Shown piece after piece: positions 8,073-18,771 of a stretch of DNA of 64,000 nt; position 1 is the stretch's first letter, and each line of letters begins with the position of its first letter. The notes beneath the pieces were generated by a model. That model did no database searches. It was not told where the DNA came from and was given only the letters and a program-made list of their open reading frames with translations. The stretch spans positions 1-64,000 of the forward strand of contig VEPN01000009.1 in NCBI GenBank assembly GCA_012026835.1, given 5' to 3'. Origin of the DNA: Candidatus Methanoperedens sp. (GTDB lineage: Archaea > Halobacteriota > Methanosarcinia > Methanosarcinales > Methanoperedenaceae). Position numbers and translations under genes: made by a program.

Positions 8073-8729
8073 TCAATACTCTGAAAAAGTCTTCTGGATT
8101 TTTTTATTTTTTTCAACTAATCTTTTTGCAGTTTCCCATGAACTCCGGGCAAAATCCGGGAGCGACCCCTTCTCCCGTATCCATTCTTCAAGAAAATGGA
8201 TGGTCTTTGGATCAGAAGGATAGCCGCTTCCGATATCAGACCCGATAGTCTTACCTATCTGTTTTACCAGTGCATCCCTTTGCACTTTTGCAAGGATAGA
8301 AGCTGCCGATACGACAGGGTATTTTTTATCAGCCTCATGTTCTGAAGTTATGTTTATTTTACCCGAATACCTTTTCGTTATATTCTCCCCGAAACGCGCT
8401 GCAATCACATCAGCAGCATCCACGTAAGCATGATCGGGCCTTAGTTCTTCAAGCACTTTCACATAACAGGCTACCATAATTTCGTTCATGGTCATTACTT
8501 TCCTGAGCCCGTCTATCTGTGCGGGGCTTACTTCAAGAACATAGTATTTATCTGAAATATTTTTTATCTGGCCTGCAAGAACTTCCCGCCTTCTTGCAGA
8601 AAGCAGTTTTGAATCACGGACTCCTATCCTGGCCAGCGCATCAAGTTTTTTCTCATCAAGCAGTAATCCTGCCACGCACATGGGGCCAAGCACAGGCCCT
8701 TTTCCAGCCTCATCTATTCCTGCTATCAT
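8073..8729 (-). CDS. rnhB: Ribonuclease HII
   Basis: A 218-residue RNase HII, the usual archaeal length, which removes ribonucleotides and RNA primers from RNA-DNA hybrids. Active-site acidic residues are visible: Asp6-Glu7 in IAGIDEAGKGPVLGPM, the Asp in HAYVDAAD, and downstream KYPVVSAASILAKVQRD. The C-terminal helices contain GSGYPSDPKTIHFLEEW, typical of the archaeal protein. It is downstream of the isochorismatase-family gene (11-bp gap), so the two are probably co-transcribed. Confidence 0.96.
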   Translation of the reverse strand: MIAGIDEAGKGPVLGPMCVAGLLLDEKKLDALARIGVRDSKLLSARRREVLAGQIKNISDKYYVLEVSPAQIDGLRKVMTMNEIMVACYVKVLEELRPDHAYVDAADVIAARFGENITKRYSGKINITSEHEADKKYPVVSAASILAKVQRDALVKQIGKTIGSDIGSGYPSDPKTIHFLEEWIREKGSLPDFARSSWETAKRLVEKNKKIQKTFSEY

Positions 8730-8739
8730 TGGTATCTAT

Positions 8740-9267
8740 CTATAATACGCTGTCAGATTTCATTATTTCCGTTCCGTAGATATTTTTCATGTATTTGAGC
8801 GACTGCTCATAGGATTCTTCATCTATTGAAGCCGTGCAGTCATCAGGAACAATGGTCTTATATCCCGAAAAATAAGCATGTGCAACGTTATTCTGCACGC
8901 AGATATCAGTGCTTACACCAACGAGAACGAGCGTATCTGCACCTGTCTTTTTAAGAGTCTCAGGAAGCTTTGTATCAACGAACCCGCTGTACCATCTCTT
9001 TTCTATAACAACGTCTGTTTTTTCAGGCTTTAACTCAGGTATTATCTCCGAACCCTGTGTGCCTTTCATTGCATGTTCCCCCCATATGCCCATCTCTTTA
9101 TCAGATGGGGTATGGGAATCACGTAAATAAATTACCGGTATCCCCAGTTTTCTTCCCTTTTTCAATAAAGCCGCAACATTTGGCACGATTTTTTGGGCAC
9201 GGGGACCTCCCAGCTTCCCTGTGACAAAATCGTTTATCATATCTACAACTACGATGGCTTTCTTCAT
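8740..9267 (-). CDS. Isochorismatase-family cysteine hydrolase (nicotinamidase-like)
   Basis: A 175-residue member of the isochorismatase/nicotinamidase superfamily. The catalytic triad is intact: Asp9 (VVDMINDF), Lys90 (IEKRWYSGF) and Cys123 (VGVSTDICV), with the usual cis-peptide context before the Cys. Members hydrolyse nicotinamide, carbamoyl groups or related amides. The substrate cannot be fixed here, but GVSTDICVQNNVAHAYFSGY is close to archaeal nicotinamidase-like enzymes, and a role in NAD salvage is plausible. It lies between clpB and rnhB on the same strand. Confidence 0.88.
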   Translation of the reverse strand: MKKAIVVVDMINDFVTGKLGGPRAQKIVPNVAALLKKGRKLGIPVIYLRDSHTPSDKEMGIWGEHAMKGTQGSEIIPELKPEKTDVVIEKRWYSGFVDTKLPETLKKTGADTLVLVGVSTDICVQNNVAHAYFSGYKTIVPDDCTASIDEESYEQSLKYMKNIYGTEIMKSDSVL

Positions 9268-9296
9268 CCTGACACCTGAATTAAGTTTATCTGCGA

Positions 9297-11906
9297 TTAC
9301 TTAATACTTTTGGGCTTTAATTTTGAGAACACGATCTCATCCTTTTTCACATCCACTTCCACAGAATCTCCTTCCGCGAACTCCTTATCAAGTATCTTCA
9401 TCGCAAGAGGGTCAAGTATCCTGTGCTGTATCGTTCTCTTGATGGGGCGTGCGCCATATAAGGGATCATAACCCGCCTTGGCTATGAGGTCCCTGGCTTT
9501 TTCGGAAAGTGAAAGGTTTATCTTCCTTTCAGAAAGCCGCTTGCTCAATATCCTGAACTGTATATCTACTATCCTCCTGATTTCCGGCAGTTTCAGCGAA
9601 TGGAAGATTATTATCTCATCAAGGCGGTTCAAAAATTCGGGCTTGAAGCTCTTGTGCACGATCTCCATTACCTTAAGCCTCATTTCATCTTCCTTGTCAC
9701 CAAGCTCGAATATCCACTGGCTCCCGATATTTGAAGTCATTATAATGACTGTGTTCTTGAAATCCACTGTTCGCCCGTGGCCGTCAGTGAGCCTTCCGTC
9801 GTCTAATATCTGGAGCAGGACATTGAAAACATCAGGATGCGCCTTTTCGATCTCATCGAATAATACGACAGCGTAGGGCCGGCGCCTCACTGCCTCTGTG
9901 AGCTGGCCCCCTTCCTCGTATCCCACATAGCCCGGAGGCGCGCCGATAAGCCTGGCTACAGTATGCTTCTCCATGTACTCGCTCATATCGAGACGGATCA
10001 TGGCCGCTTCATCATCGAAAAGGAATTCTGCAAGCGCCCGCCCAAGTTCAGTCTTACCCACACCCGTGGGGCCAAGGAACATGAATGAGCCAATGGGCCG
10101 CTTCGGGTCAGAGATACCGGCGCGCGCTCTCCTTACGGAGTTTGCAACTGCCGTTACTGCCTCATCCTGCCCCACGACCCGCTGGCGGAGCCGCTCCTCC
10201 ATATGCACGAGTTTTTGCATCTCTCCCTCAAGCATCCTGCTTACAGGGATGTGCGTCCATTTTGACACGACCTCAGCGATGTCCTCTTCGTCCACTTCTT
10301 CCTTGAGCATCTTCTGGTCTTTCTGGAGTTCAACCAGCTTTTTATTTTCTTCTTCCAGTTGTTTCTGGAGATTTATCAACACCCCGTACCTGAGTTCTGA
10401 AGCCCTTTCAAGATTACCTTCATATTCCGCCTTCTCCGAGTCCATCCGTGTTTTTTCGATCTCTTCTTTTATCTTCCTGATTTTCTGGATTGAATCCTTT
10501 TCAAGCTGCCAGTGTGCTTTCATCTGGCTGCTCTTTTCTTTAAGGTCAGAGAGTTCTTTCTCAATTTTTTCCAGTCGCTCCTTTGAATAAGCGTCCTTCT
10601 CCTTTTTCATTGCCTGGCGCTCGATCTCAAGCTGCCGGATCTTCCTTTCGATGTCATCAAGTTCCGCAGGCATGCTATCTATCTCAATACGCAGCTTTGA
10701 TGCGGCCTCATCAACCAAGTCAATGGCCTTGTCAGGAAGGAACCTGTCGGTGATATAGCGGTGTGACAGCATTGCAGCGGCCACAAGAGCAGAGTCCTGG
10801 ATACGTACCCCGTGGTGGACTTCATATTTCTCTTTAAGGCCGCGGAGTATGGATATGGTCTCTTCGACTGTGGGTTCCCCGATCATGACGGGCTGGAACC
10901 GCCTCTCAAGGGCTGCGTCCTTTTCAATGTATTTCCTGTACTCATTCAGGGTTGTGGCCCCGATGCACCGCAGGTCTCCCCTTGCAAGCGCGGGCTTAAG
11001 GAGATTCGAAGCATCGATAGCGCCCTCCGCAGCCCCTGCACCTACGACCGTATGAAGTTCGTCAATGAAAAGGATAACTTCTCCCTGTGAATCCTGTACC
11101 TCTTTTATGACCGCCTTCAGGCGTTCTTCGAATTCCCCCCTGAACTTTGTCCCTGCCACAAGTGCGCCCATATCAAGAGCAACAACTTTTTTACCTTTGA
11201 TGGGCTCGGGCACATCGCCAGCGAATATCCGAAGTGCCAGCCCTTCTGCTATTGCAGTTTTACCCACACCAGGCTCGCCTATCAACACAGGATTGTTCTT
11301 TGTCCTTCTTGAGAGAACCTGGAGAACCCTTCGGATTTCATTATCCCTTCCTATGACAGGGTCAAGCTTTCCGCGCGCAGCAAGCTCGGTGAGATCACGG
11401 CCGTATTTTTTGAGAGCCTGGTACTTATCCTCCGGGTTCTGGTCTGTGACACGCGCCGAGCCCCTGACTTCCCTGAGAGCTTTCATCAGGCTGTCTTTTG
11501 ATACCCCGTTATTTTTCAGGATACGTGCCGAGACGCCGTTTTTCTCATCCATTATCGCAAGCAGTAAATGTTCTGTGCTCAGGTATTCATCCTTCAGGTT
11601 CCTCATCTCCCCGAAGGCGGCCTCAACAACGCTATTCAATCTTGTTGAGATGTATATTTGCCCTGCCCCTGCCCCTTCCACGCGCGGCAGTTTTTCGACC
11701 TCATCTTCAAGCCCTGCAATTATCCCGGAAATATTAGCGCCAAGCTTCTGGAATAGCTGGAGTGTCAGGCCTTCTTTCTGGTTTACAAGTGCAAGAAGCA
11801 GGTGTTCTACTTCAAGCTGCTGCTGGTTTCTTTCAAGTGCTATACCCTGTGCGTCAGAGAACGCTTCCTGGGCTTTTATTGTGAACCTGTCAAATCTTAC
11901 TGGCAT
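9297..11906 (-). CDS. clpB: ATP-dependent disaggregase ClpB
   Basis: An 869-residue Hsp100 chaperone. The N-terminal Clp-N repeats (~1-150) are followed by AAA-1 with Walker A GEPGVGKT (~residue 209), a middle coiled-coil domain (~410-530) that distinguishes ClpB from ClpA, AAA-2 with GPTGVGKT (~611), and a C-terminal D2-small domain. ClpB works with DnaK to dissolve heat-induced aggregates. ClpB is patchy in archaea and is usually regarded as acquired from bacteria. It is divergent from purC. No obvious CIRCE-like or other repressor palindrome was seen in the ~100-bp spacer. Confidence 0.97.
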   Translation of the reverse strand: MPVRFDRFTIKAQEAFSDAQGIALERNQQQLEVEHLLLALVNQKEGLTLQLFQKLGANISGIIAGLEDEVEKLPRVEGAGAGQIYISTRLNSVVEAAFGEMRNLKDEYLSTEHLLLAIMDEKNGVSARILKNNGVSKDSLMKALREVRGSARVTDQNPEDKYQALKKYGRDLTELAARGKLDPVIGRDNEIRRVLQVLSRRTKNNPVLIGEPGVGKTAIAEGLALRIFAGDVPEPIKGKKVVALDMGALVAGTKFRGEFEERLKAVIKEVQDSQGEVILFIDELHTVVGAGAAEGAIDASNLLKPALARGDLRCIGATTLNEYRKYIEKDAALERRFQPVMIGEPTVEETISILRGLKEKYEVHHGVRIQDSALVAAAMLSHRYITDRFLPDKAIDLVDEAASKLRIEIDSMPAELDDIERKIRQLEIERQAMKKEKDAYSKERLEKIEKELSDLKEKSSQMKAHWQLEKDSIQKIRKIKEEIEKTRMDSEKAEYEGNLERASELRYGVLINLQKQLEEENKKLVELQKDQKMLKEEVDEEDIAEVVSKWTHIPVSRMLEGEMQKLVHMEERLRQRVVGQDEAVTAVANSVRRARAGISDPKRPIGSFMFLGPTGVGKTELGRALAEFLFDDEAAMIRLDMSEYMEKHTVARLIGAPPGYVGYEEGGQLTEAVRRRPYAVVLFDEIEKAHPDVFNVLLQILDDGRLTDGHGRTVDFKNTVIIMTSNIGSQWIFELGDKEDEMRLKVMEIVHKSFKPEFLNRLDEIIIFHSLKLPEIRRIVDIQFRILSKRLSERKINLSLSEKARDLIAKAGYDPLYGARPIKRTIQHRILDPLAMKILDKEFAEGDSVEVDVKKDEIVFSKLKPKSIK

Positions 11907-12010
11907 TTTAATCTCCCTATGGTAAATTGGTGGTTTTGGGATTAAAAGGTTGCTTTTGACCTGTAACCCGGAGCATCTCCTTTATATCCAGAAAAATACC
12001 TATAAAGCCC

Positions 12011-12730
12011 ATGGAAAAGCTGGAAGAACTATACTCGGGCAAGGCAAAAACGGTCTTCAGGACAGACAATCCGGAAAAGCTTATCATTGAATTCAGGGAC
12101 AGCCTGACAGCCTTTGATGGCAAGAAGAAAAGCTCGGCCCCGAAAAAAGGTTATTACAACGCCCAGATATCTGCAAAGCTGTTCGGGCTGCTTGAGGATA
12201 ACGGCATCAAGACGCATTTTGACAGCATGTTATCAGGCAACGAGATGGTCGTTGATACTGTTGAGATCATAAAGATTGAGGTAATAGTAAGGAATATCGC
12301 GGCAGGTTCTATCACAAAGAAATACCCTTTCAGGGCAGGAGAAAAGCTTGACCCGCCGGTATTGCTTTTTGATTATAAGAGCGATGAATACGGCGACCCC
12401 ATGATCAACGAGGACATAGCGCTTGCCCTGGGGCTTGCGACAAAGGAGGAACTCTCCATGATCAGGGAACTTGCCCTGAGGATCAATTCGATACTTATTG
12501 ATTACACGGATGAGAGAGGCCTCCTGCTTCCTGATTTCAAGCTTGAGTTCGGAAGGCACAAAGGGAGGATAGTCCTTGCTGATGAAATCTCCTGCGACAC
12601 ATGCAGGTTCTGGGACAAGGCAACCGGGGAATCGCTTGATAAGGACGTGTTCAGGTTCGATAAGGGAGACCTTGTGGCCGCCTACAGGGAAGTGGCTAAA
12701 AGGATAGTGCCAGAAATAATAAATTCATAA
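12011..12730 (+). CDS. purC: SAICAR synthase (phosphoribosylaminoimidazole-succinocarboxamide synthase)
   Basis: A 239-residue enzyme of purine synthesis joining CAIR and aspartate. It begins with the hallmark [20 protein letters not shown], then [10 protein letters not shown], and carries [16 protein letters not shown] and [13 protein letters not shown] with [12 protein letters not shown], all standard PurC motifs. The length is typical for the short bacterial/archaeal form. A TATA-like element (tttatatc) lies ~30 bases before the ATG. The 3' end overlaps the convergent flippase-like gene by 6 bp. Confidence 0.97.
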   Translation: MEKLEELYSGKAKTVFRTDNPEKLIIEFRDSLTAFDGKKKSSAPKKGYYNAQISAKLFGLLEDNGIKTHFDSMLSGNEMVVDTVEIIKIEVIVRNIAAGSITKKYPFRAGEKLDPPVLLFDYKSDEYGDPMINEDIALALGLATKEELSMIRELALRINSILIDYTDERGLLLPDFKLEFGRHKGRIVLADEISCDTCRFWDKATGESLDKDVFRFDKGDLVAAYREVAKRIVPEIINS

Positions 12731-13684
12731 ATCCCGAAGGGACGAAAGTATCGTTTTCAGGCCTAAGAGATCAACAAGTATAATACTGGCTCTCATTAAA
12801 ATCGAGAATGCTACGGCTGTCGCCTGGGGAACTCCGAATAACGCCAGAACAATGGTTACAGCAGTTTCCATTATTCCAAACCCGGCCGGAGTTAAAGGTA
12901 CGAACATCAATATGGTCAATAGCGGGTGGAGAAGGAAAAAAACAAAATAAGGAAGCTCAATACCAAGGGCTTTGCCAAGGTAAAACCAGTGAAGTGCAGC
13001 AAAGACCCAGCCGATCATGGTCATTAATAAAATCGCTTTAATACTTCCTTTTATCCCGACACTTCTTTCCTTGAAAGGTAAAATATTATCTACAAATTTC
13101 CTGAAAAATGGGATTTTACCTAAAAAATTCAAACTGACATTTTCATCCTTCCATGAAATAATTAGCATTAAAATCCCGACAATAAGCAAAATAGCCGCAC
13201 CAATCGCAGCCGAAATAAGTAAATCCTTACTAATGCCCGATAGTGTGGATATATATATTATGGCTAAGAACGCACCGCTGACTTTAAGGATGAATTCGAT
13301 GGCCTGGGGTGCAAAAATGCAGGCCATCCCATCAGTTATAGGGATGCCGGTATTTTTCTTCAGGATAGGAGGGGTTAAGAAATAACCACTTCGTCCAGGA
13401 GTGAGATCGCCAATCATCATTCCTCCCATATGTGAGAGAAATACTGTCTGGAATTTCACTGCATGACCCTGTCTTGCCAGCAGGTAACGCAGGCGGGTGG
13501 CAAGAATAATGTTGAGTATGATATAAGAGAGACAGGCCAGAATAAAATACAACGGGATAGTTTTTTTTAATGCTGAAATTACGTCATAAATCCCGATTCT
13601 ATATAGCAGCAAAGCAATAATTGCTATCCCGATAACCACCTGGAGAAATATCCTGTTCTTTTTCATCTGACGGCATAATATCAT
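12725..13684 (-). CDS. Lysylphosphatidylglycerol synthase TM / UPF0104 family membrane protein
   Basis: A 319-residue protein with about eight hydrophobic segments in the pattern of the UPF0104/LPG_synthase_TM (flippase-like) family, including [23 protein letters not shown] and [14 protein letters not shown] near residue 110, where the family has its conserved PGRxGE-type loop, and a C-terminal [15 protein letters not shown]. In bacteria this domain flips lysyl-PG. Archaeal stand-alone versions have no proven substrate but are thought to act on lipids. ATG at 13684 or, better matching relatives, MKKNRIF at 13666 is the start. Confidence 0.8.
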   Translation of the reverse strand: MILCRQMKKNRIFLQVVIGIAIIALLLYRIGIYDVISALKKTIPLYFILACLSYIILNIILATRLRYLLARQGHAVKFQTVFLSHMGGMMIGDLTPGRSGYFLTPPILKKNTGIPITDGMACIFAPQAIEFILKVSGAFLAIIYISTLSGISKDLLISAAIGAAILLIVGILMLIISWKDENVSLNFLGKIPFFRKFVDNILPFKERSVGIKGSIKAILLMTMIGWVFAALHWFYLGKALGIELPYFVFFLLHPLLTILMFVPLTPAGFGIMETAVTIVLALFGVPQATAVAFSILMRASIILVDLLGLKTILSSLRDL

Positions 13685-13771
13685 TTTTCATGGTTTAATG
13701 TTTCGCATCACTTTCAGGAATTAAATTTTTACCCGGGCATTTTTTCATTTCTTAAACCAGAACGACCATAA

Positions 13772-13780
13772 TTATATAAA
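13772..13780 (+). promoter_or_regulatory. TATA box for copper ATPase operon
   Basis: ttatataaa, about 37 bases before the TTG start of the copper ATPase, with GGAG at 13805-13808 serving as its ribosome site. No clear palindromic copper-regulator operator was seen. Confidence 0.5.
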
Positions 13781-13816
13781 ACATAGTAGCATTAAAATAA
13801 CTCTGGAGAAATTTTC

Positions 13817-16675
13817 TTGGAAGATGTCATAATAAAAATAAAAGGCATGATGTGCGGCCACTGTGAAAAAACAGTACAGGATGCTGCATTAGGTGTTAAA
13901 GGCGTCACTGGAGCCTCTGCGGATTTTAAAAAAAGCGAAATGAAAGTCTCGTTCGATACATCGGCCACTGACCTTGAAACCATAAGGAAGGCAATTGCGG
14001 ATTCAGGCTATGAAGTAGTCAATGATGATGAAGCCTGCCCTGTCCCGGTCAGGAAGGAAGTAACCATCATCGGCGCAAAAGAGGCACCAAAAGAAAGCGG
14101 AATGAAGAAGACAAGCCTGAAAATCACGGGGATGACATGTGCCTCATGCGCGCAGAATATTGAAAAGGCGCTTAATAAAGTCGATGGGGTGAATAAAGCG
14201 ACGGTCAATTTCTCACTTGAAAAAGCCACTGTAGAATATGATTCTTCAAAGGTTGGCCAGAAAGATTTTGAGAATGCAATAACTGGCCTTGGATACGGAG
14301 TGGCTAAGAGCGATATCACCTTAAAAATAGGGGGTATGCATTGCGCCTCATGTGCGCTCAATATCGAGACAGCACTTAAGAAAACAGCCGGGGTATCATC
14401 TGCAAACGTAAGTTTCCCGCTTGAGCAGGCAAGGATTTCCTATGACCCGGCGACAATCTCAGTACAGGACTTGATAAAAGTTATAGAAGGCGTGGGATAT
14501 ACGGCCTCGGAAAAACTGGAAAAGACTGAGGCCGACAGGGAGCAGAGGGCTAGGGAAAGTGAAATAAAGCGGCAGAGGACAAATTTCATAATCGCTCTTG
14601 TCCTTGCGATCCCTATATCTCTGGGCGATATGGGCAGGAATATTGATTGGATAGCTCCCTATTCTCCCCAAATATTGCAGAACGACATACTGCTTTTCGT
14701 CCTTGCCACCATAGTAATGCTGTTCCCCGGACGCCAGTTCTTCGAAGGTACATATAAAGGACTGAAACACGGCGTCACGGACATGAATCTCCTGATAGCC
14801 ACAGGAACCGGAGCCGCTTACATTATCAGCGTGGCAGCGACGTTCCTTGACCTTGGCGAAGCCTATAAACATACATATTATGACACAGCGGCGCTTCTTA
14901 TCATGTTCATCGTGCTCGGGCGGTATCTTGAAGCCCTCACGAAAGGGAGAACTTCAGAAGCCATCAGGAAACTCATGGGATTGCAGGCAAAGACTGCCCG
15001 CATCATTGTGGACGGTGAAGAGAAAGAAATACCTGTCGAGAGCGTCAAGGTGGATGACCTTGTGGTTGTGAGGCCGGGTGAGAAAATACCGGTTGACGGA
15101 AAAGTAACAGAAGGTCTTACGGCAGTGGATGAATCCATGATAACAGGTGAGAGCATACCTGTTGAAAAGACAGCGGGGTCACAGGTCATCGGGGCTACAA
15201 TGAACAAGACAGGCATGATAAAATTCACAGCGACAAAAGTCGGCTCCGATACGGCGCTTGCCCAGATAATCAAACTTGTGGAAGATGCCCAGACCCAGAA
15301 AGCGCCCATACAGAAACTTGCGGATGTCGTGGCAGGCCATTTCATCCTTGCGGTGCATGTGCTTGCGCTGCTTACGTTCTTCTTCTGGTTCTTTATAGGT
15401 TTTGATTATTTCAATGTACCCGCAACTTTCGGGATGGGAATGTCATCCCCGTTCCTGTTCTCACTTCTTATCTCCATCACGGTATTGATTATCTCATGCC
15501 CGTGCGCTGTCGGGCTTGCAACCCCCACAGCGATCATGGTGGGAACAGGCAAAGGCGCTGAGAACGGCATCCTTATAAAGGGCGGCGAGGCCCTTGAGAG
15601 GGCACAGAAGCTTGATACCATAGTATTTGATAAGACAGGCACGCTGACAAAAGGCGAACCCTCGCTTACAGACGTTATAGCGATCAGAGCTCCAGAGAGC
15701 CAAGTGCTCAAGCTTGATACCATAGTGTTTGATAAGGCAGGCACGCTGACAAAAGGCGACCCACCAACAGAAGTTATAGCAATCAAAGATCCAGAGAGTG
15801 AGGTGCTCAAGCTTGCGGCAATTGCTGAGAAAGGGTCTGAGCATCCTCTTGGTGAAGCCATACTAAAAGGGGCGAAAGACAGGGGTATCCAGGTACCGGA
15901 CGCAGAGGCGTTCAAGGCAATACCCGGCCGCGGTATTGAGGTAAAATATGACGGGAAGAGAGTTCTTATAGGCACGCGGAAGCTGATGGCCGAGAACGGG
16001 ATGGATATCACACCCCTTAATAGCAGGATGGAAGAGCTCGAACACCAGGGCAAGACTGCCATGTTCGTTTCCTCGGATAATGCGATTGTGGGTATCATTG
16101 CTGTTGCAGATACGCTAAAAGAGCATTCCAGGGACGCAATAAGCCAGCTTCATAACATGGGATTTACGGTCGCCATGATAACAGGAGATAACAGGAGGAC
16201 TGCGGATGCGATTGCAAAACAGGTCGGTATCGACAGGGTGTTATCCGAAGTGCTTCCAGAGGATAAGGCAGCAGAGATCAAAAAGCTCCAGGCAGAGGGC
16301 AGGAAAGTAGCGATGGTCGGCGATGGTATAAACGATGCCCCGGCCCTTATGCAATCGGATGTTGGCATTGCCATAGGGAGCGGAACCGATGTAGCCATCG
16401 AGTCGGCCCAGATAGTACTGATAAAGAACGATGTGCGGGACGTGGCTTCAGCCATCCAGTTGAGCAAACTTACACTGAGAAAGATAAAGCAGAACCTTTT
16501 CTGGGCATTCTTCTATAATACTGTGGGAATACCCATCGCAGCAGGAATCCTGTATCCTTTCACAAACCCGCCCTTCCTGCTTAACCCCGCACTTGCGGCG
16601 GCAGCAATGGCGACAAGCTCTGTTTCAGTGACCATGAACACGCTTTTGATGAAGCGGGTAAAGCTTAAGAGGTGA
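13817..16675 (+). CDS. copA: Copper-translocating P1B-type ATPase with duplicated phosphorylation motif
   Basis: A 952-residue Cu+ exporter. It has three N-terminal HMA metal-binding domains with Cys pairs at 13/16, 108/111 and 176/179, then TM helices, TGES actuator motif, the CPC membrane motif (561-563), HP in GSEHPLGEA, and [10 protein letters not shown] near the C-terminus, all of Cu+-ATPase type. The oddity is an in-frame tandem duplication. [10 protein letters not shown] with Asp605 is followed 34 residues later by [10 protein letters not shown] with Asp639, in which the motif Thr is Ala. The start is TTG with GGAG 8 bases upstream. Family length without the insertion would be ~918. 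The small membrane gene downstream overlaps or abuts the stop. Confidence 0.95.
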   Translation: MEDVIIKIKGMMCGHCEKTVQDAALGVKGVTGASADFKKSEMKVSFDTSATDLETIRKAIADSGYEVVNDDEACPVPVRKEVTIIGAKEAPKESGMKKTSLKITGMTCASCAQNIEKALNKVDGVNKATVNFSLEKATVEYDSSKVGQKDFENAITGLGYGVAKSDITLKIGGMHCASCALNIETALKKTAGVSSANVSFPLEQARISYDPATISVQDLIKVIEGVGYTASEKLEKTEADREQRARESEIKRQRTNFIIALVLAIPISLGDMGRNIDWIAPYSPQILQNDILLFVLATIVMLFPGRQFFEGTYKGLKHGVTDMNLLIATGTGAAYIISVAATFLDLGEAYKHTYYDTAALLIMFIVLGRYLEALTKGRTSEAIRKLMGLQAKTARIIVDGEEKEIPVESVKVDDLVVVRPGEKIPVDGKVTEGLTAVDESMITGESIPVEKTAGSQVIGATMNKTGMIKFTATKVGSDTALAQIIKLVEDAQTQKAPIQKLADVVAGHFILAVHVLALLTFFFWFFIGFDYFNVPATFGMGMSSPFLFSLLISITVLIISCPCAVGLATPTAIMVGTGKGAENGILIKGGEALERAQKLDTIVFDKTGTLTKGEPSLTDVIAIRAPESQVLKLDTIVFDKAGTLTKGDPPTEVIAIKDPESEVLKLAAIAEKGSEHPLGEAILKGAKDRGIQVPDAEAFKAIPGRGIEVKYDGKRVLIGTRKLMAENGMDITPLNSRMEELEHQGKTAMFVSSDNAIVGIIAVADTLKEHSRDAISQLHNMGFTVAMITGDNRRTADAIAKQVGIDRVLSEVLPEDKAAEIKKLQAEGRKVAMVGDGINDAPALMQSDVGIAIGSGTDVAIESAQIVLIKNDVRDVASAIQLSKLTLRKIKQNLFWAFFYNTVGIPIAAGILYPFTNPPFLLNPALAAAAMATSSVSVTMNTLLMKRVKLKR
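15608..15808 (+). repeat. In-frame tandem duplication inside copA
   Basis: Unit 1 is 15608-15709 (102 bp, 34 codons) and unit 2 is 15710-15808 (33 codons), each starting aagcttgataccatagt. The first ~50 bases of the two units differ at only two or three positions, while the later parts have diverged and one codon is lost. The duplicated block contains the P-type ATPase phosphorylation motif. The divergence implies the duplication is not an assembly artefact of identical reads. Confidence 0.9.
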
Positions 16676-16677
16676 AT

Positions 16678-16899
16678 ATGGCAAGCAAACTCGGAATTTA
16701 CAGCCTTGTAGCAAGCACGGTTACTTCGATCCTGATAGTTGTGCTGTTTTATGTCCTGGCCATCCAGAAAGTCGGCTCATCCTCGCAATACAGTTATACT
16801 GATGTTTATGGGGGGATGGTGTATGTATTCATCCTCTCCATGATAGTGTCGGCATCGATATGGCCCGGGGTTATTGAGAAAAGGTTAATGAAGATGTAA
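16678..16899 (+). CDS. Small two-TM protein downstream of CopA
   Basis: A 73-residue membrane protein with hydrophobic spans at ~9-30 (LVASTVTSILIVVLFYVLAI) and ~46-64 (MVYVFILSMIVSASIWPGV) separated by a polar Ser/Tyr-rich loop, ending in basic residues. A GTG at 16672 overlaps the copA stop, but ATG at 16678 behind GAGGTGA is the likely start. Its position implies co-expression with the copper pump. No metal-binding Cys or Met cluster is seen, so a function in copper handling is contextual only. Confidence 0.7.
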   Translation: MASKLGIYSLVASTVTSILIVVLFYVLAIQKVGSSSQYSYTDVYGGMVYVFILSMIVSASIWPGVIEKRLMKM

Positions 16900-16914
16900 C
16901 TTAAGCTTATCAGC

Positions 16915-17466
16915 TTAATTCAACCTGAACATCGCTAACCGAAAACCTCCGGCAGATTCATATGTGTATTCAAATCTGAGCTTTAAATCATTTGATTTTT
17001 CAGGTACCTGGAACGCCAGTTCTCCTATTCTTCTTTCTCCTGGAACTATGTGAGTCCCGTTGAACTGGTTCGCCAAAAGTTTTGATGCGGATTCATCTTC
17101 TCCGTATATCTGTCCATCTGCCAGTATATAGAACTGATAACCGGGGTAGGAGAAATCTTTATCAGGATTTATATTCTCTATTGTGACATTAAGTATCAGG
17201 AAATTGCCAAATAATTCAGGCCTGGCTCCATCAGTTCCGTCATTTTTCTCATCTATTACGCGGGCATACCTTATCCCATTCACTGTTATGCTTGTATTTC
17301 CATCGTTTGTGCTATCACCGATACCATATATCGGCCATGTTGTTTGCGCCGCCGAAGGAGTTTGCGGGTTCCTATCTATGCATCCGGTTATTGAAATTAT
17401 CAGGATCAATGTAAAAATACATAATTTTGTAATACTGCTATTTGCACTCATTTTATTCATCACCAT
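16915..17466 (-). CDS. Exported lipoprotein with DUF4352-like domain
   Basis: A 183-residue protein with an N-terminal hydrophobic segment ending in a lipobox (SITGC, Cys ~29) and a ~130-residue beta-rich region: FLILNVTIENINPDKDFSYP, FYILADGQIYGED and GELAFQVPEKSNDLKLRFEY. This is the pattern of DUF4352 immunoglobulin-like domains found in secreted archaeal and Gram-positive proteins. Such domains are generally surface-exposed. The role is unknown. Its ATG immediately follows the stop of the DUF1786 gene, implying one transcript. Confidence 0.75.
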   Translation of the reverse strand: MVMNKMSANSSITKLCIFTLILIISITGCIDRNPQTPSAAQTTWPIYGIGDSTNDGNTSITVNGIRYARVIDEKNDGTDGARPELFGNFLILNVTIENINPDKDFSYPGYQFYILADGQIYGEDESASKLLANQFNGTHIVPGERRIGELAFQVPEKSNDLKLRFEYTYESAGGFRLAMFRLN

Positions 17467-18498
17467 TTAGTCTCTCTCATAATTAAGGTAAGCATCCATC
17501 AGCCCGAAGCAGCCTGTAAGCATCATATCCCCGAATGGCGCTGCAAAGTTAACTTCCAGTTTTGAGTTTTTCATAATGTATCTGTTAGGCCCTGTCACGA
17601 GTATTGAGCCGATATTATCAAAACCGATGACTTCGCCGATATAGCATCCGTGTCCCCCGTTATCAAAAACCTCATTAAAACCAAGTGTGCCATTGCATAA
17701 TCGTTTCAGGTAATCATCAAGACTATCGGTTGTCAGCATGTGAGTATGATGCTCAAATAATGCAAGCGGTTTATCATCCTTCACAACACAGGCAAGCGTA
17801 TGGCCATTGCCAAAATTTACCACAAGACAAGGCCCTGCTGTATGTTCATCAAGAAGGGCGCCTCTTATTGCCGCCATACCTGTATCCATAAGAAGCGCAC
17901 CTGGCAGCGTTCTTTCAACAGCTTTCATCCTTGAAAAGCGCTCAGGGATATTACCTTTATAGACAAAAGAATCAAGCGTACCTCCTTTTTCCAGTGTTTG
18001 CCTGAAATATCCAAAACGGAATACCCTGTTGCTAACATTGGGTGAAAATCCGTGATCCTGCACTGCGACTGCGAAATTGGCAGGCAGTTTTATCCCGAAA
18101 AGGTCAAGTGCCTTTTCCAGGGCTTCTTTATCCACATCCTGCATTCTTATTGATTCTGCTTTTAATTCCAGGGCTTCCTCTTCGTTCACAACCACTATCC
18201 CCATACCTTTTACTTTAAGGAGGTCATCATTGATGGTCAGAGCAGCTTTTTCAGTCGCAAATACTCTGAGTCCGGCATCCAGATGCTTTTTTACTGCTCC
18301 AGTACACGGTCCTCCGCCCATGGTCTCACCTGTCAGGACTATATCTTTTTTCAACCTCGTGGCAGTGGAAATACGTCTGGCGACTATCTGCGTCTGCGAG
18401 GGCATGACCAGCTTAATGCAGTTCTCGATATTCTTTTCACTGTCATAGAGGAGTATATCCTGCGTTCCCATTCCAACATCAATAGCAAGCAATTGCAT
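17467..18498 (-). CDS. DUF1786 protein (ASKHA-like)
   Basis: About 343 residues of the DUF1786 family, often annotated as a putative pyruvate formate-lyase-activating enzyme without proof. The start AIDVGMGTQDILLY is a phosphate-binding loop typical of actin/HSP70-like folds. Later motifs are GETMGGGPC, VAVQDHGFSPN, LLMDTGMAAIRGAL and VVNFGNGHTLA. The initiator is taken as the Met of MQLLAIDVG (18498) rather than the in-frame ATG at 18516. The family is common in methanogens, and its function is not established. Confidence 0.8.
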   Translation of the reverse strand: MQLLAIDVGMGTQDILLYDSEKNIENCIKLVMPSQTQIVARRISTATRLKKDIVLTGETMGGGPCTGAVKKHLDAGLRVFATEKAALTINDDLLKVKGMGIVVVNEEEALELKAESIRMQDVDKEALEKALDLFGIKLPANFAVAVQDHGFSPNVSNRVFRFGYFRQTLEKGGTLDSFVYKGNIPERFSRMKAVERTLPGALLMDTGMAAIRGALLDEHTAGPCLVVNFGNGHTLACVVKDDKPLALFEHHTHMLTTDSLDDYLKRLCNGTLGFNEVFDNGGHGCYIGEVIGFDNIGSILVTGPNRYIMKNSKLEVNFAAPFGDMMLTGCFGLMDAYLNYERD

Positions 18499-18561
18499 AA
18501 TAAGCCTAAATGTCAAGGCAAAGCTAAAAATTTATTGCAGGCGGAAACAGATAGGCACAAT

Positions 18562-18696
18562 ATGCATACCAGAATAATATGGCAATGCCAGAAATGTGGT
18601 TTTAAAATAGACCACGACATGGAATTAATTATGAAATATGGTGAACCTGTTTGTATATGCGGTGAATCAATGTCGATAGAAGTGGAACTGGATTGA
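18562..18696 (+). CDS. 44-residue zinc-ribbon protein
   Basis: ATG at 18562 opens a short protein with CQKCGF and CICG pairs separated by ~23 residues, forming a likely Zn ribbon, followed by an acidic end (MSIEVELD). A longer in-frame reading from 18283 overlaps the opposite-strand DUF1786 gene and is spurious. Function unknown. It could be a metal-dependent adaptor or nucleic-acid-binding peptide. Confidence 0.6.
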   Translation: MHTRIIWQCQKCGFKIDHDMELIMKYGEPVCICGESMSIEVELD

Positions 18697-18771
18697 GGTT
18701 AATTTTATAAGGTATCAGAGGTATTTAATTTTATGCAAGAATGGAAGATTTGAATTTATTAGAGAACATCT

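Noticed and set aside
11065-11925. 286-codon plus-strand frame opposite clpB
   Set aside because: Antisense of ClpB codons, no ribosome site, low-complexity Ser/Arg content.
18283-18561. N-terminal part of the 137-codon zinc-ribbon frame
   Set aside because: Lies opposite the DUF1786 coding region. Only the last 44 codons (from ATG 18562) are plausible.
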